A stretch of 64,000 nucleotides of DNA, taken from NCBI RefSeq assembly GCF_031326345.1, contig NZ_CP133671.1:4836001-4900000 (forward strand), in the 5' to 3' direction. Made by a program: the position numbers and the translations under genes. Below the pieces are notes generated by a model. That model was not told where the DNA came from. It ran no database searches and saw only the letters and a list, made by a program, of their open reading frames with translations. The DNA is from Aureispira sp. CCB-E. GTDB lineage: Bacteria; Bacteroidota; Bacteroidia; Chitinophagales; Saprospiraceae. Of the stretch, positions 9,224 to 16,541 are shown one piece after another (the first letter of the stretch is position 1; each line of letters opens with the position of its first letter).

Positions 9224-9407
9224 AAGTAAGTGGGCAGAAAAAAATATAGCTAAAAAATAGGCTTATTTTTAGTGCTAATCGAAGAGGAACAGTGCAGCTT
9301 TACCTGCGGTGCTACTGCGTGGTAGCGGGCTAAAGCAAGATGTTTCGATGAAGAGTAGCGCAAAAAGAAGGTTGTTTTTTATATAGTTTTTTCTGAACGA
9401 TTACTTA
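9224..9407. repeat. Dispersed repeat copy split by a 110-bp insertion
   Basis: Bases 9224-9270 and 9381-9407 match, almost base for base, the contiguous sequence 49641-49713. Between them, 9271-9380 is extra sequence absent from the other copy. Both copies begin 15-18 bp upstream of a minus-strand start codon (9208 and 49622). Confidence 0.75.
9271..9380. repeat. 110-bp REP-like insertion
   Basis: This segment interrupts the repeat 9224-9407. It contains nested inverted repeats (GCTTTA...TAAAGC around GCTAC...GTAGC) and shares the 12-mer GCTACTGCGTGG, inverted, with the REP-like element at 16405-16432. Confidence 0.55.
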
Positions 9408-9424
9408 CCAGCCTCTATGCTCGC

Positions 9425-10477
9425 CTAAAACAACTCCAACACCGTCTCACAAACCGAACGAGGATCCTCAGCATTCGTAATCAGACCAGACACCGCAATG
9501 CCATACACCCCCGTTTTTAACACTCCAACAATATCCTCTTGTCGAATCCCACCAATCGCATAAACAGGCAAATCAATCAAAGCCGCTTTCATTTTACTTA
9601 AAACATCTTGATACCCCTGAACACCTAGAATTGGACTCAACTTCTCTTTTGTAGTCGTGTATCGTAGTGGTCCCAGACCAATATAATCAATAGGCTCTTT
9701 AGACAATCGCACCACATCTTCCCACGTATTTGCCGTTCCTCCTATCAGTATATTTCCTACTATTTTTCGGGCTTCTGTTGGAGACATATCTTCCTTTCCC
9801 AAATGCAAACCATCTGCCCCTGACGCGGCTGCTACCTGTGGATTATCATTAATAGTTAACAAAGCATCATACTTTCGACAAAGATCTTTAGCCGCTAAAG
9901 CTGTCTCCAAATACGTTTCATAAGACACGTTTTTCATCCTCAACTGTACCCATTTGCAGCCCGCCTTACAAGCCTTTTCTATCGCCTCCAAATGTGTCAA
10001 ATCTTTTTGCTCTTGTGAAACATAATGTAATTGAGGCAAGTCCTTTTTTGCCATGTTTATCTCTTCTTTTAGTGTTTTAAAATAATCTACTACAAAAGTA
10101 TATTCTTTGCTTTTTAATCGTTTTCGAATTGCAGAAATTGGAAACGCAATAATGCCAGAAGCAGCATGTTGTACAGCAACATCTTTCCCATATGTATCTT
10201 GATAAACAATCCATTCAAAATTCAATTCATCAACCAATGTTTGCCCCAAGCCATATCCTAATCCCGTCACAATAGCAAATTTACGAGGACGCTGCCACCA
10301 AGATTCTTGCATAACACCTTTCAACACAACATCCAAAGCGGCTGCCTTATCGGTTATAAAATCCATTTGAGGAACGTATTTTTCAAAAAAAGCAGCAGCT
10401 AAATCCAGCGCGTCTTTCTTCCATTCCAATTCCTTTTTATTTAAAGCTCGTACTTCATATGCTTCTTTCATAATCAT
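9425..10477 (-). CDS. thiE: DUF3806-ThiE fusion: thiamine phosphate synthase with N-terminal extra domain
   Basis: 350 residues. The C-terminal ~210 (from DLPQLHYVSQEQKDL on) are a ThiE TIM barrel that joins HMP-PP and THZ-P to thiamine phosphate: VQLRMKN, TINDNPQVAAASGADGLHLG, GTANT, IGLGPLRYTTTKEK and YAIGGI are the expected substrate and diphosphate motifs. The first ~135 residues are a separate DUF3806-like domain (VTGLGYGLGQTLVDELNFEW, VYQDTYGKDVAV, IIAFPISAIRKRL), usually a stand-alone protein. I chose the ATG at 10475-10477, whose A overlaps the thiD TGA stop (TGATG), rather than the TTG one codon upstream. Last gene of a thiE-like/thiD/thiE operon. Confidence 0.88.
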   Translation of the reverse strand: MIMKEAYEVRALNKKELEWKKDALDLAAAFFEKYVPQMDFITDKAAALDVVLKGVMQESWWQRPRKFAIVTGLGYGLGQTLVDELNFEWIVYQDTYGKDVAVQHAASGIIAFPISAIRKRLKSKEYTFVVDYFKTLKEEINMAKKDLPQLHYVSQEQKDLTHLEAIEKACKAGCKWVQLRMKNVSYETYLETALAAKDLCRKYDALLTINDNPQVAAASGADGLHLGKEDMSPTEARKIVGNILIGGTANTWEDVVRLSKEPIDYIGLGPLRYTTTKEKLSPILGVQGYQDVLSKMKAALIDLPVYAIGGIRQEDIVGVLKTGVYGIAVSGLITNAEDPRSVCETVLELF

Positions 10478-11235
10478 CAAAAATGGTGGTACCCCAACAA
10501 CGTTTCATTTGAATTCAAAAAACGAGTAATATAATCTTTTGCCTGTTTGCAAGCTACTGGCAAAGTCTTTCCCAAAGCTAAATTAGCAACAATCGCCGCA
10601 GAAAGAACACAGCCTGAACCATGTTTTTCATAAGTAGTAATTGTTTTAGGTCGGTACTCGTACAACTCGCCCTTTGTCAATAAAAAATCGGTTCCTTTTT
10701 GCATGGGATTATGACCGCCTTTATACAATATATTGCAGTACTCCGACAAGCGTTTTGCTACTGTCATTAAGTTTGTTGCCTGCGCATCAATTTTTGCTAA
10801 TTCCTGCGCATTAGGAGTTAATAAATAAATGTTGGGCAGCCACTTTTCTAAGTATTGCACACTGACTTGTTGGTGAAAATCAAACCCCGCACTAGCTCTA
10901 AAAATAGGATCAACAATAATTTTTATTTGTGGATTTAAGTCTAATAGCAAGGTTGTTATTTCTAATAACACCTCCCAATTTTCTATCAATCCAATTTTAC
11001 AGCAATCAATCTGATATTGTTGGAAAAGTAAATTTATTTGCTGTTTGATTAAATCTATTTTTACCCATTCTACCCTCTGAAAAACAGACTCATGTTGAAC
11101 GGTTATTGCAGTGGCGACTGTCAAACCTTGAACTTTATGAGCTTCCATCGTTTTAGCATCTGAGACCAAACCAGCCCCCCCACTAGGATCAAACCCCGCA
11201 ATACTTAAAGCGTAAGGTCGTTTATTTTTTTGCAT
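10477..11235 (-). CDS. thiD: Hydroxymethylpyrimidine/phosphomethylpyrimidine kinase
   Basis: Ribokinase-fold kinase, 252 residues, that phosphorylates HMP and HMP-P to HMP-PP for thiamine synthesis. Seen: AGFDPSGGAGLVSDAKTMEAH at the N-terminus, TAITVQ, VDPIFRASAG, LLTPNAQELA, ILYKGGH, and the anion-hole motif HGSGCVLSAAI (the family usually has GTGC; here GSGC). Its start overlaps the end of the upstream TenI/ThiE gene by 31 bp and its stop overlaps the following thiE start by one base, so the three are translationally coupled. Confidence 0.95.
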   Translation of the reverse strand: MQKNKRPYALSIAGFDPSGGAGLVSDAKTMEAHKVQGLTVATAITVQHESVFQRVEWVKIDLIKQQINLLFQQYQIDCCKIGLIENWEVLLEITTLLLDLNPQIKIIVDPIFRASAGFDFHQQVSVQYLEKWLPNIYLLTPNAQELAKIDAQATNLMTVAKRLSEYCNILYKGGHNPMQKGTDFLLTKGELYEYRPKTITTYEKHGSGCVLSAAIVANLALGKTLPVACKQAKDYITRFLNSNETLLGYHHF

Positions 11236-11822
11236 AATAACTGATAATTTTGAAGGACACTAGACAAGTCATTCCATACCGCCCCTAAAAAAGCAACTTC
11301 TCGAAAGCCCCATTCATAAGCAACCTCTAAGGTTTCCATTCCCATCCCTCCTAGCCCTACTAAGGCAAAAGAAAATTCCAATTCGGTTATTTGCCAATGC
11401 TCTGTAGGTTGGTAATTCTTTTTGGAAATACTAGGAAAAATAGGGCTAACCGTGCTATAATCTAAATTTGAGGGTAGACTAAACAATGCTTTTTTTTGAT
11501 GCACAGAAGTTCCTACCAAGCATCCATTTTGGTGTTGTTCTGAGATCAATGCCTGTAATTCTTCGTTGTTCAAATGCTGTCGAGCAGCTTCTGTCAAATG
11601 CAAGCCCAACAAACCAAATTTTGATACTAATTCAGGATATTGGTGTACAATAATTCTTGAATAATATGAAGCATCTATTTGCTCTAACAAACAAGTATAA
11701 GCGTCTAGTGTCTGTTGTGGTTTGCGAAGATGCAAGCAAGGCAAGCCAACTTTAAATAAGCTATTTAATAAACTTGCTTCCCCCTCAAAAAAACTAGGTA
11801 AAGAATATAAGCGATGTTTCAT
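11205..11822 (-). CDS. TenI/ThiE-family thiamine phosphate synthase paralogue
   Basis: 205-residue TIM-barrel protein of the ThiE/TenI family (LPCLHLRKPQQTLDAY, GLLGLHLTEAARQ, GTSVHQKKA, DYSTVSPIFPSISKKNY, FALVGLGGMGMETL). It has lost parts of the ThiE diphosphate-binding set (the GGTAN-type motif reads LVGLGGM in the wrong place and the N/D metal residues are poorly kept), so it may be a TenI-like thiazole tautomerase or a regulatory paralogue rather than the synthase. The true synthase is the fusion at 9425. It overlaps thiD by 31 bp. Confidence 0.8.
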   Translation of the reverse strand: MKHRLYSLPSFFEGEASLLNSLFKVGLPCLHLRKPQQTLDAYTCLLEQIDASYYSRIIVHQYPELVSKFGLLGLHLTEAARQHLNNEELQALISEQHQNGCLVGTSVHQKKALFSLPSNLDYSTVSPIFPSISKKNYQPTEHWQITELEFSFALVGLGGMGMETLEVAYEWGFREVAFLGAVWNDLSSVLQNYQLLCKKINDLTL

Positions 11823-11871
11823 GGCATTGTATTCAGCAAATTCTTATCGGAGTTTTAATAAAAATAGTATT

Positions 11872-12684
11872 TCAAATAACCCCCAAGTCTTTTAACACCG
11901 CTCCAACAATACTTTTTCGGCACATCATAAAGGTTTTGTCATCAATCTCGTTAATGCCAGCTTGTACATTATTAACAAATACAAAACGCTCTCCATCTGG
12001 TCGTTCTACATAACCTACAAACCAACCAATATTTTGTTCATCTACAATTCCCCAACCGGTTTTCCCTCTCATTTCCATTCCAGAAGAATCCGAAGCAATC
12101 AGCATAATATCTCGCATCTTATGTGCGGTAGATGGTTTTATTGGCAACTTATTTTCGACCAATCGCTCCATAAAATCCAACTGCTGATATGGTGTAATTT
12201 CAGATTTGCCTTTCAACCAAAATTCATCCAAATTTTCCTTCTGAATATCCATTCGTCCAAACTGCAATTTACCAACCCATTCTTGCATTTTCATAGGTCC
12301 TATCCGACGTGCTATTTCTTGATAATAGGGCACACAAGAAACCTGATAAGCTGATTTTAAAGTATGCCCTTGATTCCATGCAGATATTTTTCGAACAACA
12401 GAATCCCATTCAATGTATAAATTTTCATCCATTGCTACCCCTGTCTCCAATGCGATAATAGAGTTAGGAATTTTAAAAGTAGAAGCGGGAATAAAGCCTC
12501 GTTCACAGCGGTTCGAGTTATACACATACAACTGATCACTATTCAAAGATTTTAACAAAAAACATCCTTCTACTTGATTGTTTTTGTACAATTCATCCAA
12601 GTTCATGGTTGCATGTTCTTCTTTGGGAGAAGTGCAAGCCGCTATTCCAAACACAAGCAATACCCCCATGTACAATAGTTTCAT
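11872..12684 (-). CDS. Class D (OXA-type) beta-lactamase lipoprotein
   Basis: 270 residues with a lipobox (FGIAAC, Cys17), so anchored in a membrane. All class D motifs are present: active-site S68-T-F-K71, SxV as S116-C-V118, FWL near 155-157 with YQQLDFMERL, and K208-T-G210. Class D serine enzymes open beta-lactams using a carboxylated lysine, which would be K71. No integron, IS or other resistance gene is near, so this looks like an intrinsic chromosomal gene. It ends 49 bp before the thiamine genes and starts 85 bp after allB, all on one strand, so it may be co-transcribed with either. Confidence 0.92.
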   Translation of the reverse strand: MKLLYMGVLLVFGIAACTSPKEEHATMNLDELYKNNQVEGCFLLKSLNSDQLYVYNSNRCERGFIPASTFKIPNSIIALETGVAMDENLYIEWDSVVRKISAWNQGHTLKSAYQVSCVPYYQEIARRIGPMKMQEWVGKLQFGRMDIQKENLDEFWLKGKSEITPYQQLDFMERLVENKLPIKPSTAHKMRDIMLIASDSSGMEMRGKTGWGIVDEQNIGWFVGYVERPDGERFVFVNNVQAGINEIDDKTFMMCRKSIVGAVLKDLGVI

Positions 12685-12769
12685 AACCTTTTTTTGTTTT
12701 TGATTGGTATAAAATCAATAGTCGTTCAGCAAACTAAGCACAAAGTTATTCTAATACTCTATGGCTTGC

Positions 12770-14113
12770 TTATTTTAATAATAAAGCTCCTTTGTTTTTA
12801 CTTGTTAAGCCCTCTTTAGTCCAAACAAAATTCCCATTTACAATGGTAGCCTCTACCACTCCTGTCAATTTTTGTCCCTCATAAGGGGAAACTTTATGTT
12901 TTGTTTGAAGCGTATCTAGACTGACCAAAAAAGAAGCTTCTGGGCTCCAAATTACAAAATCAGCATCATACCCTACCGCTATTTTACCTTTTTTATCTTC
13001 AAAACCTATAAATTGAGCGGGTGCTTGACATAACAGCATACTAAGACGTTCCAAACTCAAACCATAAGCTTGTCCTTTTGTCCACAAGGCAGATAATGTC
13101 AATTGAATGCCAGATATCCCCCCCCAAGCTTTTTGAAGGTTGCCTGTATCCAATGCCTTGATTGCAGGAGGTGCAGGAGAATGATCTGAACCAATAAAAT
13201 CCAATGTTCCATCTAACAAAGCATCCCAAAGCAATTCATTATTGGCACGTTCTCGAATGGGTGGCGCACATTTAAAACGGGTATCTGCATTGGGTATATC
13301 CTCTGCACAAAAGTAAAGATAATGCGGACAAGTTTCTACGGTAATCGGTACTCCTCGCTTTTTGGCAGCTCGAATAGTATCTAGCGAATCCGCCGAAGCC
13401 AAATGCACGATGTGCGTCGGATGTTGGTATTTTTCTGCTAATTTTAACATCAAAGCAACCGCATTATTTTCCCAATGTTTGGGTCTAGATTTTAAATAAG
13501 CAGCATAGCTCATAGGATCCTGTTGCAAATCCTGATCATAACTTCCTGTTGTCAATTCACAATGTGCAAGAATCGGCAGATTAGTTCCTTTCAAAACTTC
13601 ATAGGCAGCACACAATGTTTGTTCATCAACATTGGGGAATTCATCAATTCCACTGTACGTCAAAAATGCCTTGAACCCCAATACACCAGCTTTGGCTAAG
13701 GGCACCAAATCAGCCGTATTACTGGGAACTATACCGCCCCAAAATCCACTATTAATATGTAATTTTCCTTCCGTAGCAGCCAATTTATTATGCAGTTCTT
13801 GGGTATTAATTGTTACGGGGGAAGCATTCAAAGGCATATCTACTAGTGTCGTTACTCCTCCCGCTGCTGCTGCTGTTGTTCCTGTATCAAAACCTTCCCA
13901 TTCGGTTCTTCCTGGTTCGTTGATATGAACATGAGGATCAATAATGCCCGGCATGATTACCAATTTGGTATAATCATAAAAAGGCAAGTTTTCAAGGTTT
14001 TGACGACCTTTTTTGATGGCTGTTATTTTTCCTTTTGTAATGGTGATGGAGAAGGCTCCAATCGCTTCTGGCAAAACAACACGTTCACTATAAATAACAA
14101 AACTTTCTTCCAT
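12770..14113 (-). CDS. allB: Allantoinase
   Basis: Amidohydrolase of 447 residues that opens the allantoin ring to allantoate in the cytoplasm. Motifs: PGIIDPHVHINEPGRTEWEG (metal HxH), GFKAFLTYSG with the lysine to be carboxylated, LAHCE, THIVHLASADS, and DFIGSDHSPAPP. These distinguish it from dihydroorotase (TEWEGF, KAFL). It is third in a tight puuD-LRR-allB group: the LRR gene stops 4 bp upstream. With puuD and xdhAB it covers xanthine to allantoate, lacking only the HIU and OHCU steps, which must be elsewhere or spontaneous. Confidence 0.95.
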   Translation of the reverse strand: MEESFVIYSERVVLPEAIGAFSITITKGKITAIKKGRQNLENLPFYDYTKLVIMPGIIDPHVHINEPGRTEWEGFDTGTTAAAAGGVTTLVDMPLNASPVTINTQELHNKLAATEGKLHINSGFWGGIVPSNTADLVPLAKAGVLGFKAFLTYSGIDEFPNVDEQTLCAAYEVLKGTNLPILAHCELTTGSYDQDLQQDPMSYAAYLKSRPKHWENNAVALMLKLAEKYQHPTHIVHLASADSLDTIRAAKKRGVPITVETCPHYLYFCAEDIPNADTRFKCAPPIRERANNELLWDALLDGTLDFIGSDHSPAPPAIKALDTGNLQKAWGGISGIQLTLSALWTKGQAYGLSLERLSMLLCQAPAQFIGFEDKKGKIAVGYDADFVIWSPEASFLVSLDTLQTKHKVSPYEGQKLTGVVEATIVNGNFVWTKEGLTSKNKGALLLK

Positions 14114-14117
14114 ATTC

Positions 14118-14897
14118 TTAAAAATAAATTGTGCAGTTAGGTAATAAGGACTGAATTCGCTCTTTCTCTTGATCTGAAAATTTATTTCGACTCAGATTCA
14201 ACTGTTGCAAGCAATCCAAATACTTCAATTCTTCTGGCAGCGTTTGCAGATGATTGTCCTCTAATGACAAGTACGTTAATGGTGTATCAACCAAGCATTC
14301 AATCGTAGCTACAAAAGACCAAAGGGTGGTCTTTCCCAAATTTAAACGTTCTAATTTTTTGAGACGGTGCATTTCTGTAGGCAAGCAACTAATTGGGTTG
14401 AAATACAAATTTAAAGTAGTTAGCTGTTCCAAGTTCGCCAACGAATCAGGCAGCTCGTTAATTTGATTCCTCGTCACGTCTATTGTTTCCAATTCTTGCA
14501 ATTCTCCAATTTCATTGGGCAATGAGAACAGGTTATTCCCAATCAAATACAATTGTTTCAAATTCTTTAAAAAACCTATTTCACAAGGCAACTCGTCAAC
14601 ACCGCAAGAACTTAACTCCAATCTTTCTAAACCAGACAAATAGCCAATATTGTTGGGTATGCGCCACAAATTCCCATTATAATAAGAAATCTCTTGAATC
14701 TTAAAAAGATCTGGTAATTGATGTTTTTTTCCTTTTACGATGTCTAAAAAGTCTAACAAAACATCCCAATCTTTCATCACGACATCAGCCGCAATTCCTT
14801 GCCCTGCTGCCAATTGGAGGGCTAAATCTATATTGGATGGAGCACCAGTTTTAATCAAATTCTGAATGTGCTCCCAAAAGCGTCCTTGCTCTTTCAT
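14118..14897 (-). CDS. Leucine-rich repeat protein in the urate/allantoin operon
   Basis: 259 residues, no signal peptide, hence probably cytoplasmic. An N-terminal helical part (1-65) is followed by about seven 23-residue LRRs of the bacterial LPxEIGxLxxLxxLxLxxN type (IPNNIGYLSGLERLELSSC, LPNEIGELQELETIDVTRN, LPDSLANLEQLTTLNLYFN and others). LRRs bind proteins; no catalytic domain is attached. It begins 3 bp after the puuD stop and ends 4 bp before allB, so it is firmly in the same transcript. Its link to purine breakdown is unknown. Confidence 0.85.
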   Translation of the reverse strand: MKEQGRFWEHIQNLIKTGAPSNIDLALQLAAGQGIAADVVMKDWDVLLDFLDIVKGKKHQLPDLFKIQEISYYNGNLWRIPNNIGYLSGLERLELSSCGVDELPCEIGFLKNLKQLYLIGNNLFSLPNEIGELQELETIDVTRNQINELPDSLANLEQLTTLNLYFNPISCLPTEMHRLKKLERLNLGKTTLWSFVATIECLVDTPLTYLSLEDNHLQTLPEELKYLDCLQQLNLSRNKFSDQEKERIQSLLPNCTIYF

Positions 14898-14900
14898 AAA

Positions 14901-16319
14901 CTATTCTAATCCAGCCCCCTGCATAATCCAAGTCTCTATTTTGGTTCGTTCGTCCATTGTCATTCTTGTTTTATTCCCTTGCGGCATTGTTTTGGTGATA
15001 ACAGCCCGATTCATAATTTTATCCTTGGCTGCAATAATTTGTTCAGGCGTGTCAAACATCATTCCTCCTTGTGCCACAATAAACACATCATCTGTTGGAT
15101 TTTTGGAATGACAGGGACGGCAACGCTGCCCTATAATCATTTCCACCTCCGAGAAGGGCACTTTAGCTGCATTTGCCAAGTCCTCTCTAGACTTTGGAGC
15201 CGTCCAGTAAATCGTTATTACTAGCAATAGCAAACTAACAGGAACAATCCAACGATTTAATTCGCCTCGCTCCCACTGATTGTGAAAATGCTTGATTCCT
15301 GCTCCTGCCAAGGATATTAGTAATAAGACTAAAACACTATGCTCATTTCCAAAGGTACTTGGGAAATGGTTGCTAATCATAATGAACAAGACAGGTAATG
15401 TAAAATAATTATTATGATAAGAACGCCAACCTGCCCGCTTGCCAACTTCTCCATTGGGTTCCCGCCCTTCTTTGGCTGCAAACACCATTTCTTTTTGAGC
15501 TGGAATAATCACAAAAAAGACATTGCCTGCCATCATCGTTCCCATAATCGCCCCCATATGAATATATGCTGCTCTTGGATTAAAAACAATAGATAAAACA
15601 TAGGCAACAAGCAAGAGATAAATGACCATTATTAAGAAAAAAACAGGTCGTTTATTGGGCGCTAACAAAGAAGTTTGGGACAAGAGTTCGTAAAATATCC
15701 AAGAAAATAGAATAGACGAAATGCCAATCATAACTCCCAATACAGGTGTTAGTTCGGTAATTTCTGGGTTCAATAGAAAGGACTCGGCATTAAAATAATA
15801 GACAATTGTCAACAAACAAGTTCCTGTTAACCAAGTAAAATAAGCCTCGTATTTAAACCAATGTAAGTGGGGTGGAATTTTTTTGGGAGCTACTTTGTAT
15901 TTTTCTAAAAAATAAAAGCCTCCTCCGTGAATTGCCCATAGGTTTCCAGCCAATTCATCTCGAATACCATGTTCTCTATTCAATGAATTTTCTAAGAACA
16001 CAAAATAAAAAGAAGCACCTACCCACGAGATACCAAAGATGATGTGCAACCAACGGAAAATCAAATCTAACCACTCATGCAAGTGCGCTTGCCAAGGAGT
16101 TCCTGCTACTTGATTATAAATCAAATAAGCTGCTCCAAAAAAGAAGGCTATAAAAAAAAGCCACTTTCGAAAAAAGCTCATATTAGCAGCAAAATCCTTA
16201 TCCTTTTCATTCTGACGTTTAGGATCTGCTTCATATTGTGCCACCATTTTTTTAATGATAACTGTTCCAAACAAACAGATGCTCACAACAATCCCTATCA
16301 TTGTTTCTACTATGCCCAT
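14901..16319 (-). CDS. puuD: Membrane urate hydroxylase (urate oxidase) PuuD with C-terminal cytochrome c
   Basis: 472 residues. About eight to nine TM helices form the PuuD/DUF989 domain (RWLHIIFGISWVGASFYFVFLENSLN, GNLWAIHGGGFYF, YFTWLTGTCLL, AAYIHMGAIMGTMMAGNVFFV), followed by a periplasmic cytochrome c domain with one heme motif CRPCH (residues ~396-400). PuuD oxidises urate to 5-hydroxyisourate and passes electrons to the respiratory chain instead of making H2O2. It is first of puuD-LRR-allB, and downstream in transcription of xdhB. Confidence 0.93.
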   Translation of the reverse strand: MGIVETMIGIVVSICLFGTVIIKKMVAQYEADPKRQNEKDKDFAANMSFFRKWLFFIAFFFGAAYLIYNQVAGTPWQAHLHEWLDLIFRWLHIIFGISWVGASFYFVFLENSLNREHGIRDELAGNLWAIHGGGFYFLEKYKVAPKKIPPHLHWFKYEAYFTWLTGTCLLTIVYYFNAESFLLNPEITELTPVLGVMIGISSILFSWIFYELLSQTSLLAPNKRPVFFLIMVIYLLLVAYVLSIVFNPRAAYIHMGAIMGTMMAGNVFFVIIPAQKEMVFAAKEGREPNGEVGKRAGWRSYHNNYFTLPVLFIMISNHFPSTFGNEHSVLVLLLISLAGAGIKHFHNQWERGELNRWIVPVSLLLLVITIYWTAPKSREDLANAAKVPFSEVEMIIGQRCRPCHSKNPTDDVFIVAQGGMMFDTPEQIIAAKDKIMNRAVITKTMPQGNKTRMTMDERTKIETWIMQGAGLE

Positions 16320-16404
16320 ATATTGTTATTCTTATTGTTTATCATTTCCGAACAATTTGCATGACTTTGTTAGTTTTGCTATCTACTTAACAATAGTTCG
16401 TTGA

Positions 16405-16432
16405 AACCACGCAGTAGCAGCGCAGCTAACTA
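16405..16432. repeat. REP-like palindromic repeat (inverted relative to 42636 and 48521)
   Basis: Contains AGTAGCAGCGCAGCTAACTA (16413-16432), the reverse complement of the cores at 42638-42659 and 48524-48546. The inner GTAGC/GC-TAAC arms can fold as a small stem with one bulge. The surrounding 16388-16520 also has inverted repeats (CGATTT...AAATCG) and fills the 220-bp gap between xdhB and puuD. Confidence 0.65.
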
Positions 16433-16541
16433 AAAGCACAGCACTCACGATTTCTATAAAAATCGCTACTACTGAATCGCTTTGTTTGCGAACTACTTGG
16501 TTACTTCATTCAACCCAAAACTGAGCAGCACTATTCAGCGA

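Noticed and set aside
9425-12769. TPP riboswitch upstream of the thiamine genes
   Set aside because: The gaps are 49 and 85 bp and do not show the conserved TPP aptamer sequences.
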